DNA from: Pseudomonas sp. UBA2684
Lineage (GTDB): Bacteria; Pseudomonadota; Gammaproteobacteria; Pseudomonadales; Pseudomonadaceae
Direction: 5' to 3'
DNA length: 64,000 nucleotides
Assembly (NCBI GenBank): GCA_002354655.1
Contig: DELY01000001.1
Span: forward strand, 137,085 to 201,084
Shown: one piece after another, positions 53,542-62,696 of the stretch
Numbering within the stretch: position 1 is the stretch's first letter
Layout: the number at the start of each line of letters is the position of its first letter
Notes under the pieces: generated by a model
What the model was told of the DNA's origin: nothing
Database searches by the model: none
The model's input: the letters and a program-made list of their open reading frames with translations, nothing else
Program-made: the position numbers and the translations under genes

Positions 53542-55091
53542 ACGCTGGCCTCCTGTGCCAGTTGCAGGGCATGGCTTTGTGCCGGGTGCGCGGCGTTGCG
53601 GCGACTGAAGTGGTAGGCCGCCGGGTCGAAGTTGCGGGTCAGCAGGCGAAAGCGCCAGGTGAAGCCCGGCCAGACCGTGCAGTTACGCCCGCTCACCGGA
53701 TGCAGGTACCAGCTCTTGCAGCCGCCGGCGTTCCATACGGTGTTGCCGAGGTTGCCCTGGATCTTGCCGTTGAAGGCGTTCTGCACCGCGCGTTTGACTT
53801 CCAGGCTCTGCAACTTCTGTTCGCCGACCAGCTTGAGCGCCCCGAGCACGTAATGGATTTGCGACTCGATCATGTAGACCATCGAGTTGTGGCCCAGGCC
53901 GGTGTTCGGACCCATCAGGAAGAATAGATTGGGGAAGCCGGCGGTCAGGGTGCCTTTGTAGGCCTCCGGGCCCTGTGGCCAGGTGTCGAGCAGGTCGACG
54001 CCAGCGCGGCCGAAGACCACGCCGCGCGGCAGGGGATCGCTCGGAGTGAAGCCGGTGCCGAAGATGATCGCGTCGATGGCGCGCTCCTGTCCGTCGACGG
54101 TGACGATGCTGTTCGCGCGGATTTCCTGAATGCCGTCGGTGATCAGATCGACGTTGGGCTGGGTCAGCGCCGGGAAGTAATCGTTGGAGATCAATACCCG
54201 TTTGCAGCCCATCAGGTAATCCGGGGTGACCTTGGCGCGCAGCACCGGGTCCTTGATCTGCTTGTTGATGTACCACTTGCCAACTTTCTGGGCGATGGTC
54301 ATCACCTTGGGCAGCATGGCGAAGCCAATCACCCGGCTCTCCAGCACGGCATAGATGGCGCCGCGCCAGAGCTTTTGCAGCAGCGGGAAGCGCTTGAAAC
54401 GGTCGCGTTCGCGCGCGCTGATGGCGCGGTCCGGCTTGGGCATGATCCATGGTGCGGTGCGCTGGTAGAGGTCGAGCTGGGCGACCTGCTGCTGGATCTG
54501 CGGGACGAATTGGATGGACGAGGCACCAGTGCCGATCACCGCCACGCGTTTGCCGCTGAGGTCGTAGTCGTGGTTCCACTGCTGGGAGTGGAACAGCGTG
54601 CCGCTGAAGTTCTCCAGGCCAGTGAGCGCCGGAATTGCCGGGGTCGACAGGGCGCCCATGCCGGACACCACGAACTGCGCGCTGTAGCGATTGCCGGCGC
54701 GGTCCTCGATCTGCCAGCGCTCCTGCTCTTCGTCCCAGTCCAAACGGGAAATCTCGGTGCCGAGCAGGGTGTGCGGTTGCAGGCGGTATTTTTCCCAGCA
54801 GCCTTCCAGGTAGCCCTTGATCTCCGGTTGCTTGGCGAACATCCGCGTCCAGTCGGGGTTCTGCTCGAAGGAGAACGAATACAGATGCGATTGCACGTCG
54901 CAGCCGCAGCCCGGGTAATTGTTGACGCGCCAGGTGCCACCGACGCCGGCTTCTTTTTCGAACAGCAGGAAATCATGCTCGCCTTGCTGCTTCAGGCGGA
55001 TGGCCATGCCGAGGCCGGAAAAGCCGCTGCCGATGATGGCCACCTTGCAGTGGCGGGCGGCAGCGGGAAGGGGTGACACGGGTGCGTTCAT
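53538..55091 (-). CDS. Flavin-containing monooxygenase (Baeyer-Villiger type)
   Basis: 517 residues. It has two Rossmann motifs, GSGFSG (21-26) for FAD and GTGASS (about 176) for NADPH. The Baeyer-Villiger fingerprint FSGTLFHSQQW (FxGxxxHxxxW) lies between them, about 154-164. Motifs such as YPGCGCDVQSHLYSFSF fit BVMO enzymes, not the AlmA alkane class. It converts ketones to esters or lactones or oxidises other substrates. I chose ATG 55091, with AGGAG 7 nt upstream, over the TTG two codons earlier. The TetR regulator is divergent. Confidence 0.92.
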   Translation of the reverse strand: MNAPVSPLPAAARHCKVAIIGSGFSGLGMAIRLKQQGEHDFLLFEKEAGVGGTWRVNNYPGCGCDVQSHLYSFSFEQNPDWTRMFAKQPEIKGYLEGCWEKYRLQPHTLLGTEISRLDWDEEQERWQIEDRAGNRYSAQFVVSGMGALSTPAIPALTGLENFSGTLFHSQQWNHDYDLSGKRVAVIGTGASSIQFVPQIQQQVAQLDLYQRTAPWIMPKPDRAISARERDRFKRFPLLQKLWRGAIYAVLESRVIGFAMLPKVMTIAQKVGKWYINKQIKDPVLRAKVTPDYLMGCKRVLISNDYFPALTQPNVDLITDGIQEIRANSIVTVDGQERAIDAIIFGTGFTPSDPLPRGVVFGRAGVDLLDTWPQGPEAYKGTLTAGFPNLFFLMGPNTGLGHNSMVYMIESQIHYVLGALKLVGEQKLQSLEVKRAVQNAFNGKIQGNLGNTVWNAGGCKSWYLHPVSGRNCTVWPGFTWRFRLLTRNFDPAAYHFSRRNAAHPAQSHALQLAQEASV

Positions 55092-55121
55092 GGCCAAGCT
55101 CCTGTTATGTTTATTGCTGGC

Positions 55122-55157
55122 GTATACAGCTGTATACCAAAGTAGACAGTTGTATAC
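55122..55157. promoter_or_regulatory. Twin operators between BVMO and tetR
   Basis: GTATACAGCTGTATAC (55122-55137) is a perfect 16-bp palindrome. GTAGACAGTTGTATAC (55142-55157) is its imperfect copy (14 of 16), starting 20 bp later. They lie midway between the divergent genes, 31 and 51 nt from the starts. They are the likely binding sites of the TetR protein encoded at 55208. Confidence 0.7.
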
Positions 55158-55207
55158 TCAGCGGCAAGCCGTAACGCCACAAGCCAACTTTTAGGTAGGG
55201 TTTTGTC

Positions 55208-55930
55208 ATGGATGCAGACACTGGCAGCGATCAGCCCGTGCAGGAGAAGAGTGCCGAGGCACCGGGCAAGCGCCTGCTGCTGGAGGCGGCGTTACGTCTC
55301 ACCTCAACCAGTCGCAGCCTCAGTGGCCTGGGGTTACGCGAACTGGCGCGCGAGGCGGGGCTTAACCCGAATACCTTTTATCGCCACTTCAAGGATGTCG
55401 ACGACCTCGGCCTGGCGGTGATTCGCGAGATTTCCAGCAAACTGCGCCAGCCCCTGCGCGATCTGCGTCGCGAAGCCGCCTTGCGCGCCGTGCAAGGCCC
55501 GCAGACGGCCATGCCGACCCTGTTGGGCATCGACCTGGGCCGTGGTCGGCGGGTGTGCCATGAGACGGTGCACCTGTTCTTCGATTTCGTCGACGCCAAT
55601 CCAGAGGCTTTCATCATCGGCGTGCGCGAGTTGCACGGTGCCTCGCCGGTGCTGCGCGATGCCTTGCGAGAGGTGATGGATGGCTTCGCCGTGGACATGG
55701 CCGCCGACATCCTCGAATTCAAGCTACTGCCCGCCAGTATCGAGGCGGCGGTGGTGCAACAGGTTTCCAGCCTGATCAGCCGTAACCTGTTCCAGCTGTC
55801 GCTGGACTACCTGGGTGAGCCCGCGCGCCAGGCGTCGATTCGTACTCTGGCCGAGGAGCAGGTGCTGATGCTGTTCACCGGCGCCAGCGTGTTGCAGAGC
55901 CTGGGGCAGCTACAGTTGCCGGTGAACTAA
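55208..55930 (+). CDS. TetR-family transcriptional regulator
   Basis: 240 residues. The N-terminal helix-turn-helix (about 25-70; LGLRELAREAGLNPNTFYRHFKDVDDLGLAVIRE) is followed by a helical ligand-binding domain. It is divergent from the BVMO-SDR operon and probably represses it through the twin palindromes. ATG 55208 has GTAGGG upstream. The next gene begins 22 nt after its stop and may be cotranscribed. The ligand is unknown; DesT-like regulators of fatty-acid genes are related in the N-terminal part. Confidence 0.92.
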   Translation: MDADTGSDQPVQEKSAEAPGKRLLLEAALRLTSTSRSLSGLGLRELAREAGLNPNTFYRHFKDVDDLGLAVIREISSKLRQPLRDLRREAALRAVQGPQTAMPTLLGIDLGRGRRVCHETVHLFFDFVDANPEAFIIGVRELHGASPVLRDALREVMDGFAVDMAADILEFKLLPASIEAAVVQQVSSLISRNLFQLSLDYLGEPARQASIRTLAEEQVLMLFTGASVLQSLGQLQLPVN

Positions 55931-55952
55931 AACGGCTATGCAGGTGAATACG

Positions 55953-56351
55953 ATGTTCTCATTACCCGTGTTTGGCGGCTGTGCATGCGGCGGTGTGCGT
56001 TACCGCCTGGACAGCCTGCCGGGCGAAAGCGGCTACTGCCATTGCCGCATTTGCCAGAAAGTCAGCGCCGCGCCTGCCATCCCCTGGGCCATGGTGCCGG
56101 CTTCGGCGCTGCACTACCTGAGCGGCGATATCGGCATTTTCCATTCCAGTGCCCGTGGCGAGCGGCGTTTCTGCCGCGCCTGCGGCACCCCGTTGGAGTA
56201 CCGCGAGCAAGGCCGCGATGAGGTGGGCTTGAACAGCGTGACGCTCGACCAGCCCGAGGCGGTGGTGCCGCAAAAACATATCTGGTACGCCTCGCACCTG
56301 CCCTGGTTCGAGCTGGCGGACGACTTGCCGCGCTTCGCCGGCGAAGGCTAA
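55953..56351 (+). CDS. GFA-family zinc protein (glutathione-dependent formaldehyde-activating enzyme-like)
   Basis: 132 residues from ATG 55953 (AGGTG 6 nt upstream); an ATG five codons earlier lacks a ribosome site. The zinc Cys pattern is CACG, CHCRIC and CRACG, which together bind two zinc ions in this fold. GFA proteins condense formaldehyde with glutathione or have other unknown roles; the function here is not established. It is next to tetR and ends 8 nt from the stop of the convergent 1918-residue gene. Confidence 0.9.
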   Translation: MFSLPVFGGCACGGVRYRLDSLPGESGYCHCRICQKVSAAPAIPWAMVPASALHYLSGDIGIFHSSARGERRFCRACGTPLEYREQGRDEVGLNSVTLDQPEAVVPQKHIWYASHLPWFELADDLPRFAGEG

Positions 56352-56359
56352 CGCTGTTC

Positions 56360-59300
56360 TCAGTCCTGATCCGGCGTAGCGCTGCTAGTCGTCTCATCCT
56401 TTTGCTTGGCCAGGCTGAAGTGCTGGAACGCCTGGGCAATGGTGCTGCGCAGTTGTTCGTCGTCCCAGGGTTTGGTGAGGAACTTGTAGATCGCGCCCTG
56501 GTTGATCGCGTCGGTCACCGACTTCAGGTCGGTGTACCCCGATAGCACGATGCGCACGGTATCCGGGTAGAGATCCTTGACCCGACTGAAAAACTCGGTG
56601 CCGTTCATTTCCGGCATGCGCTGGTCCGAGAGAATCACCTGCACGTCGTGCTTGGCCAGCAAGGCAAACGCATCCTGGGCACAGTGGGCGGCGAGGATCT
56701 GGTAGCCGTCACGGCGCAGAACGCGGGCCAGGGCACGCAGGATGTTGTCCTCGTCGTCGAGCAGCAGCAGGGTCTGCGTGTTGCTGTCTGCCGCACTGCT
56801 CGACTGTTGCGCGTGGCGCTGCCGATGCTGCAGTTGCAGGAACTCTTTCAGCTTGGCCAGCGGCATCGGCTTGGCGAAGTAGTAGCCCTGGAATTCGTCG
56901 CAGTGGCTCTTTTTCAAGAAGGCGAACTGCGGTTCGGTCTCCACACCTTCGGCAATCACCTTGAGTTTGAGGTGATGGGCCATGGAAATGATGCCCTGGG
57001 TAATGGCCGCGTCGTGGCGATCGCTGATCACTTCCTGGACGAACGAGCGGTCGATCTTCACCTTGTCGATCGGCAGGCGCTTGAGGTAGTTGAGGCTGGA
57101 GAAGCCGGTGCCGAAGTCATCGATGGAGATGTGCACACCGAGGTCTTTTAAGGCATGCAGGGTAAAGATGGCGCGCTCGGCGTTATCCAGCAGCACGGTT
57201 TCGGTGATTTCCAGTTCGAGCATTTCCGCCGGTAGCTGGGCTTTTTCCAGGGTGAGGCGCACGGTTTCGACGAAGTTGGACCGTTGGAACTGCACCGGCG
57301 AAATATTCACCGCCATGACCGCATGGTTGAAGCCCTGAACGAGCAAGTTGCGGGCCGCCTGGCAGGCGGTGCTCAGTACCCATTCGCTGAGCGGGATGAT
57401 CTGTCCGGTGTCCTCGGCGATCGGCACGAACTGCGCCGGGGAAATAAAGCCGTGCTCGGCATGCTGCCAGCGCAGCAGCGCCTCGTAACCGACCACTCGG
57501 CCGCTGCGCCCGTCGATCTGCGGTTGGTAATACAGCTCGAAGGCTTCGGCCTCGATGGCTTTTTGCAGTTCGTTGCGCAGGGTCACGCGTTCGCTGACCT
57601 TCTGGTTGAGGTCCTCGGTGTACCACTGGTAGTTGTTGCGCCCTTGCTGCTTGGCTTTGTACATCGCCAGGTCGGCTTGCTGGATCAGTTGCATCGGCTG
57701 TTCGATACTGCCATCGCTGAGGGTGATACCGATGCTCGCGGTGATGTGCAGTTCGATGCCGCTGACCTGGTAGGGGCGGGCGATGCTCTCGATGATGCGG
57801 TCGGCCACCAGCAGCACGTCTTCTTCGCGGGCCAGGTCCGGCAGGATGACGATGAACTCGTCACCGCCCAAACGCGCCACGGTGTCGCCGGGGCGAATCT
57901 GCTGGTTCATGCGCCGCGCCACTTCAATCAGAATCTGATCGCCGACGCTGTGGCCCATGGTGTCGTTGATCGGCTTGAAGCCGTCCAGGTCGATGAACAT
58001 GACCGCCAGGCTGCGTTTGTAGCGGCGGCTGATCTGGCAGCCCTGGCTCAGGCGATCCTCCAGCAGTGAGCGGTTGGGCAGGCCGGTGAGCACGTCGTGG
58101 CTGGCGTTGTAGGCCAGTTCGGATTCGAAGCGCTTCTGTTCGGAAATATCGTTCTGCACGCCGATGAAGTGGGTGATTTCGCCCTGTTCGTTGGGCACCG
58201 GGGCGATGTACATGTCGTTCCAGAATGGCGTGCCGTCCTTGCGGAAGTTGCGCAGCACCACGTGCACATCGCGCTTTTCCTGCAGGCTCAGGCGAATCTC
58301 GCCGATACCGATCTGGTCGCGCTCTTCGCCTTGCAGGAAGCGGCAGTTCTGGCCCAGCGCCTCTGCGGCGCTGTAGCCGGTGATGCGCTCGAATGCCGGG
58401 TTGACGTAGATGATTGGCAGGTCGTCGACCTGTGCGTCGCAGATCAACGCACCGTTGTAGCTGGCCTCCAGGCTGCGTTTGAGCAGGCGCAGTTGTTTGT
58501 CGGCCTCCTTGCGCGCGGTGATGTCGCGAAACGCCACTACCCAGCCTTGTGGACCGTCGTCGTCGAGCAGTGGGGCGCTGTCGTAGGCGATGTGGCGTTT
58601 GCCCAGGGCGTTCAGCGACAGGCTGATTTCGCCGTGGTAGCTGCTGGTGCGTTCGCTGTGTTCGCTGTCGCTGAGCGCCAGTGGCAGGAAGGTACTCAGT
58701 GCTTGGCCGAGCAACGCATCCGCCGGTTGGCCGAGCAGTTCGGCGGCGGTGGGGTTGATAAAGCTCATCCGTCCTTGTCGATCGACCGCCAGCAGGCCTT
58801 CGGCGATGCTGTTGGTGATGGCCGAGGTGAATTCCAGTTGGGCTTTCAGGCGCCGCTCACCGCCGATCACCGCTTGCATCAGGCGATTGTTTTCCAGAAC
58901 CGCGACCGCCATTTGGGCGAACTGCCGGGCAATCGCCAGGTCATCCTGATCGAACTCGCCGCTGTATTTGTCCGACAGTTGCAGCAACCCGAGATTGTTA
59001 CCGCCGTGATCCTGCAAGGGCACCGCGAGCCAGCCGCGCATGGGCGGGTGTGCACGGCCTTCGCCGCTGAAATGGCGCCAGCGTGGGTGCTGTTCCAGCT
59101 CGGCCTGGCTCAGCAGCATCGGCTGGTTGGTTTCGCAGACCAGGGCATAGATGCCCGTGCCGTTGGGCGGGGCTTGATAGCCCTGCCAGGCGGCGTATTT
59201 TTCCGAGAGGGAAACGCCATTGATCGACTGCGCCCAATGCGGCCCCTGAGTCAGGCTCATGACCGCCTGGTGGGCGCCGAGCAGCAGGCGCAGGCGTTCG

Positions 59301-62116
59301 GTCATGTAGTTGAGCAGGGTGTCGCTGTCGATGATGCTGTTGATGTTCACCGCGGTTTCACTCAGCCCGCGCATGAGGTCGGCCTGGCGCTCCGAGTGCT
59401 GCAGCGCTTCACGCAAGGCTCGGGTCATGCGGTTGCGTTCGCTGATGCCCTTGGCGATGCCGAAGACCCCGACGATCTGCTCGTCGATGACGATCGGCAG
59501 ATGGGTAATGTCCAGCTCAAGCTGCTGACCGCGATGGTTGCGGCTACGCAGTTCGTAACTTTGCGGCTGGCCGCCGAGGGCGGCCTGCACATGTTTTGTG
59601 AACAGCCGGAGATCGTCTTCGACCACCAGCAGGGAAATCGGCTGTCCCAGCAGTTCGGCCTCGCTGTAGCCGGAGAGCTGGCAGCCGGCCTGGTTCATGC
59701 TGGTGTAGCGGCCCTGCAAGTCGAAAGAAAATACCGGATCGGGGTTGAAGGTGAATAACGAGCGGTAGCGCTGTTCGCTTTCCCGTAAACGCAGGCGGTC
59801 GTGCTGACGTTCGATGGCAATCGCCGCCAGTTGGCCGATGGTGCCGATCAGTTGCAGCTGGTCATCGTCCGGCGCCTTGGCTTCGCGGCCGTAGATAGCG
59901 AAGGTGCCGAGCACGTCGCCATGGTGGGAGATCAGCGGGATTGACCAACAGGCGCGCAAGCCATGTTGCAAGGCCAGCTCGCGGACGTCTTGCCACAGTG
60001 GGTCGTGCTCGATGTCTTCAACGATGACCAGCTGCCGGCGATACACCGCCGTGCCGCAGGAGCCGGCGCAGGGGCCGACGGCCATGCCATGCACGGCCTG
60101 GTTGTAACTCTCCGGCAGGCTGGGGGCGGCGCCCAACAGCAGGTGCTGCTGCTCCTTGTCCACCAGCAGCACCGAGCACAGCGTGCGCGGCGCTTGCGAT
60201 TCGGCGAGCAGGCAGATGGTTTTGAGGATTTCCGCCAGCGGTTGGTCGGTGGAGATCATGCTGAGAATGTCGCGCTGATCCTCCGCATAGGCTTCGTTGT
60301 GCACCAGGCGGCTGACATCGTGGGCCACGGCGAACAGGGTGCGATCTTGCTCCGACCAGCCCGCGGTCCATAACAGGTGCACAGTGCTGCCATCCTTGCG
60401 CCGGTAGCAGTTGCGAAAGCCTTTGCGCGGTTCGCCGGCCATGATGGCGTTGACCGTGGCTTCGGTGAGTTCACGCTCTTGCGGCAGGACGAATTGCAGG
60501 TATGGCTTGCCCAGCAGTTCTTCCGGTGGATAACCGAGCACTTCGCTGGCGGAGGGGCTGAGTTGGGTGAACAGGCCCTGCTCGTCGATCGAGCAGAGCA
60601 CGTCCATCGAATAATCCATGATACGCTGATTCAAGGCTTGCAGATCGGCCTGGCGGCGCAGGCTGTGCTCCAGCTTCAGGTTGCTGTATTGCAGGCGTTG
60701 CGAGTGTTCGATGGCCAGGCGGGCGAGGCGCTGACTGATCATGATGAAGAAACTGAAGGCCAGGCCCAGCAGTATCACCAGGCTGGGCAGGTAGGCGGCG
60801 GCATAGCGGCTGCTCGGCTCATCCTGGTAGCTGACCAGGCGCCATGCGGTGCCTGACTGCCATTGCACGGTCTGTTCGTCGACCGGGGTCAGGTATTGCG
60901 TTGGTGAGCCGTTCTGCGAGTCGAAGATCAGCTGCTTATCTTCGAACACCTTGACCCTCAGGCTGCCCAGGTCGCTGCCCAACTGGGTGCGCAGGGTGGC
61001 GTTGAGGTTGAGGCTGGCGACCAGCATCCAGCCCGGATGCTCGGGCAGATTCAGTGGCATGGCCACCAGGCTGCTGTCGTTGCCGCGGGCCACCGCGATG
61101 GCGTCGCCGATACGCGCTTCACGGCTGTGCTGCATGCTGGTCAGCCAGATGCGCTGGTTCGGCTCGCCGAGGAAAAAGCGCAGCCACGCGGCATTGACCG
61201 GCTGGCGGCTGAGCAGGCGTTGCGGGATCAGTTGTTCATCGAGCACCGCCACCAGGCCGAGGCCGCTGAAGTCGCGCAGATAACCCCCGGCCTCCTGGCG
61301 CCAGAGTTGATCGTTGGGCATTTGCCCGATGCTTTCCCAGCGTTCGGCCATGCGTCGTATCAACGACAGGTGTTCATTCAGCGTGCGCTCCGTGGACGCC
61401 TGCACTTTGGACAGCAGCAGGTTGCTTTCGCGCGCCACGTTATCGATGTTCTGCTGACTCAGCAGGTACCAGCTGATGCCGGTGATCAACACGCCGAGCG
61501 CGCCGGCCGCAAGACTGAGGCGGTCGAGCAGGTGTTCCCGGTGTGTCGGCAGCAAGGGCAGCAGCAGGCCGGCGATGCCGAGCATGAGGGTGAACAGGTG
61601 GGCGATGCTGTTGCTTTCGAACTTGAAGCCCAGGTGGGCGATGTCCAGCTCCGGCCACCAGGAGGTCAGCTGCGACAGCAGGATGATCAAGGTGACCGCG
61701 ATGCCGATCATGCGGCTGACCCAGGCGCCCCACATGCCGCGGTGGGCACACATGAACGCCAGCGCCAGCAGACTGAGGAGCGCCGCTAGAGAGCTGCGCA
61801 TGCGCACAAAGCCGCTGATCAGCGACTGTTCCGCTGCCGATCCCGCGCTCAGGTAGTTATGCGCCAGGCTGTACAGGCAGATGCCCAGCAGCAGGCTCAA
61901 GGCCAGCACACTGGCACGGTGGTGGTTGCGTGCCGCGCACAACAAACCGATGCCGAGCAGCACTGACACCAGTGAACTGTCGGGCAGTAACACGATGTTG
62001 TAGGGGCTGGGGTGCACGGTCAGCAGGTAGGCGCCCAGGCCAATTGCGCCGAGTACGAGCAGCGCGAAAGCCAGTGTGTGCAGGTAGGCCTGGATGATCA
62101 CGTGCCGGGTTTTCAT
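56360..62116 (-). CDS. Multi-domain membrane GGDEF-EAL protein with PAS, GAF and C-terminal receiver domains
   Basis: 1918 residues. N-terminal TM helices (to about 210), an extracytoplasmic part (about 215-435) and a TM helix near 450 lead to PAS (490-610), GAF (615-780), PAS (785-910), GAF (912-1090) and two PAS domains (1095-1330). GGDEF (1335-1500) follows with an intact GGDEF and an RPGD I-site, then EAL (1515-1755) with YEALLRW, EITE, DDFGTGFSSL and EGVET, and REC (1785-1905) with Asp in SDQRMP. Both catalytic domains look able to work. I chose ATG 62116 with AAGGA upstream. A REC at the very end of a GGDEF-EAL protein is unusual. All ranges are estimates. Confidence 0.9.
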   Translation of the reverse strand: MKTRHVIIQAYLHTLAFALLVLGAIGLGAYLLTVHPSPYNIVLLPDSSLVSVLLGIGLLCAARNHHRASVLALSLLLGICLYSLAHNYLSAGSAAEQSLISGFVRMRSSLAALLSLLALAFMCAHRGMWGAWVSRMIGIAVTLIILLSQLTSWWPELDIAHLGFKFESNSIAHLFTLMLGIAGLLLPLLPTHREHLLDRLSLAAGALGVLITGISWYLLSQQNIDNVARESNLLLSKVQASTERTLNEHLSLIRRMAERWESIGQMPNDQLWRQEAGGYLRDFSGLGLVAVLDEQLIPQRLLSRQPVNAAWLRFFLGEPNQRIWLTSMQHSREARIGDAIAVARGNDSSLVAMPLNLPEHPGWMLVASLNLNATLRTQLGSDLGSLRVKVFEDKQLIFDSQNGSPTQYLTPVDEQTVQWQSGTAWRLVSYQDEPSSRYAAAYLPSLVILLGLAFSFFIMISQRLARLAIEHSQRLQYSNLKLEHSLRRQADLQALNQRIMDYSMDVLCSIDEQGLFTQLSPSASEVLGYPPEELLGKPYLQFVLPQERELTEATVNAIMAGEPRKGFRNCYRRKDGSTVHLLWTAGWSEQDRTLFAVAHDVSRLVHNEAYAEDQRDILSMISTDQPLAEILKTICLLAESQAPRTLCSVLLVDKEQQHLLLGAAPSLPESYNQAVHGMAVGPCAGSCGTAVYRRQLVIVEDIEHDPLWQDVRELALQHGLRACWSIPLISHHGDVLGTFAIYGREAKAPDDDQLQLIGTIGQLAAIAIERQHDRLRLRESEQRYRSLFTFNPDPVFSFDLQGRYTSMNQAGCQLSGYSEAELLGQPISLLVVEDDLRLFTKHVQAALGGQPQSYELRSRNHRGQQLELDITHLPIVIDEQIVGVFGIAKGISERNRMTRALREALQHSERQADLMRGLSETAVNINSIIDSDTLLNYMTERLRLLLGAHQAVMSLTQGPHWAQSINGVSLSEKYAAWQGYQAPPNGTGIYALVCETNQPMLLSQAELEQHPRWRHFSGEGRAHPPMRGWLAVPLQDHGGNNLGLLQLSDKYSGEFDQDDLAIARQFAQMAVAVLENNRLMQAVIGGERRLKAQLEFTSAITNSIAEGLLAVDRQGRMSFINPTAAELLGQPADALLGQALSTFLPLALSDSEHSERTSSYHGEISLSLNALGKRHIAYDSAPLLDDDGPQGWVVAFRDITARKEADKQLRLLKRSLEASYNGALICDAQVDDLPIIYVNPAFERITGYSAAEALGQNCRFLQGEERDQIGIGEIRLSLQEKRDVHVVLRNFRKDGTPFWNDMYIAPVPNEQGEITHFIGVQNDISEQKRFESELAYNASHDVLTGLPNRSLLEDRLSQGCQISRRYKRSLAVMFIDLDGFKPINDTMGHSVGDQILIEVARRMNQQIRPGDTVARLGGDEFIVILPDLAREEDVLLVADRIIESIARPYQVSGIELHITASIGITLSDGSIEQPMQLIQQADLAMYKAKQQGRNNYQWYTEDLNQKVSERVTLRNELQKAIEAEAFELYYQPQIDGRSGRVVGYEALLRWQHAEHGFISPAQFVPIAEDTGQIIPLSEWVLSTACQAARNLLVQGFNHAVMAVNISPVQFQRSNFVETVRLTLEKAQLPAEMLELEITETVLLDNAERAIFTLHALKDLGVHISIDDFGTGFSSLNYLKRLPIDKVKIDRSFVQEVISDRHDAAITQGIISMAHHLKLKVIAEGVETEPQFAFLKKSHCDEFQGYYFAKPMPLAKLKEFLQLQHRQRHAQQSSSAADSNTQTLLLLDDEDNILRALARVLRRDGYQILAAHCAQDAFALLAKHDVQVILSDQRMPEMNGTEFFSRVKDLYPDTVRIVLSGYTDLKSVTDAINQGAIYKFLTKPWDDEQLRSTIAQAFQHFSLAKQKDETTSSATPDQD

Positions 62117-62162
62117 CACGTTCCTTGAGTCGTGCGGCGCAGGATGGCCGGGTAAGTCGGGC

Positions 62163-62696
62163 TTAATGGGGGTCAAATTCGTCGATCAATACGGAGCCGT
62201 CGGTGTCGCGGCGCACTCGGGTAATCCCGGGATGCTCGGCCTCCAAGCGCAGCAACTCCTGCTGCTGGCGGTCCAGGGAGCTTTGTTGTTCGCGCACCTG
62301 CGCGAGCAGGCGCTGATTCTCGGTGCGCAGCAAAAACAGGTCGATGGCACTGCGCAGGGCCGTTTCGATTTCGTAGTCCTCCCAGGGTTTGGGGATGAAC
62401 CGGTAGATTTCCGCCTGGTTGATCGCCTGCATCATCGACTGTCGGTCGCCGTGGGCACTGAGCAGCATGCGCAGGGCATTGGGCTGACGTTGGCGGGCGA
62501 ACTGCAGGTAGGTGATGCCATCGAGTTGCGGCATCTTGTAGTCAGACACGATGACCGCGTATTCGTGCTCACTGAGAGCGTCGAGGGCGTCCTGGGCATC
62601 GCTGAAGACCTGCACATCCCAATGGTGTGGGCGCAGTGCCCGTTGCAGGGCCGCGAGTACGTGGGGCTCGTCGTCCACCAGTTGAATTTTGATCAT
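62163..62696 (-). CDS. Response regulator receiver protein with C-terminal coiled coil
   Basis: 177 residues. The REC domain (about 1-120) keeps the acidic pocket (VDDE), the phosphoacceptor Asp (SDYKMPQLDG) and the Lys (IPKPW). A coiled coil (about 120-155; LLAQVREQQSSLDRQQQELLRLEAE) and a short tail (GSVLIDEFDPH) complete it; there is no DNA-binding domain. The start overlaps the stop of the upstream REC gene as ATGA. The KPW motif and coil resemble the receiver of the big protein, so all may form one signalling relay. Confidence 0.9.
   Translation of the reverse strand: MIKIQLVDDEPHVLAALQRALRPHHWDVQVFSDAQDALDALSEHEYAVIVSDYKMPQLDGITYLQFARQRQPNALRMLLSAHGDRQSMMQAINQAEIYRFIPKPWEDYEIETALRSAIDLFLLRTENQRLLAQVREQQSSLDRQQQELLRLEAEHPGITRVRRDTDGSVLIDEFDPH

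Noticed and set aside
53538-55091. AlmA-type long-chain alkane monooxygenase
   Set aside because: The FxGxxxHxxxW fingerprint and DVQSHLYSFSF segment fit the Baeyer-Villiger class better; the presence of alkB in the window is no evidence.
58097-59758. 553-codon plus-strand open frame opposite the GGDEF-EAL gene
   Set aside because: Antisense shadow of the PAS/GAF region with no start signal or family resemblance.
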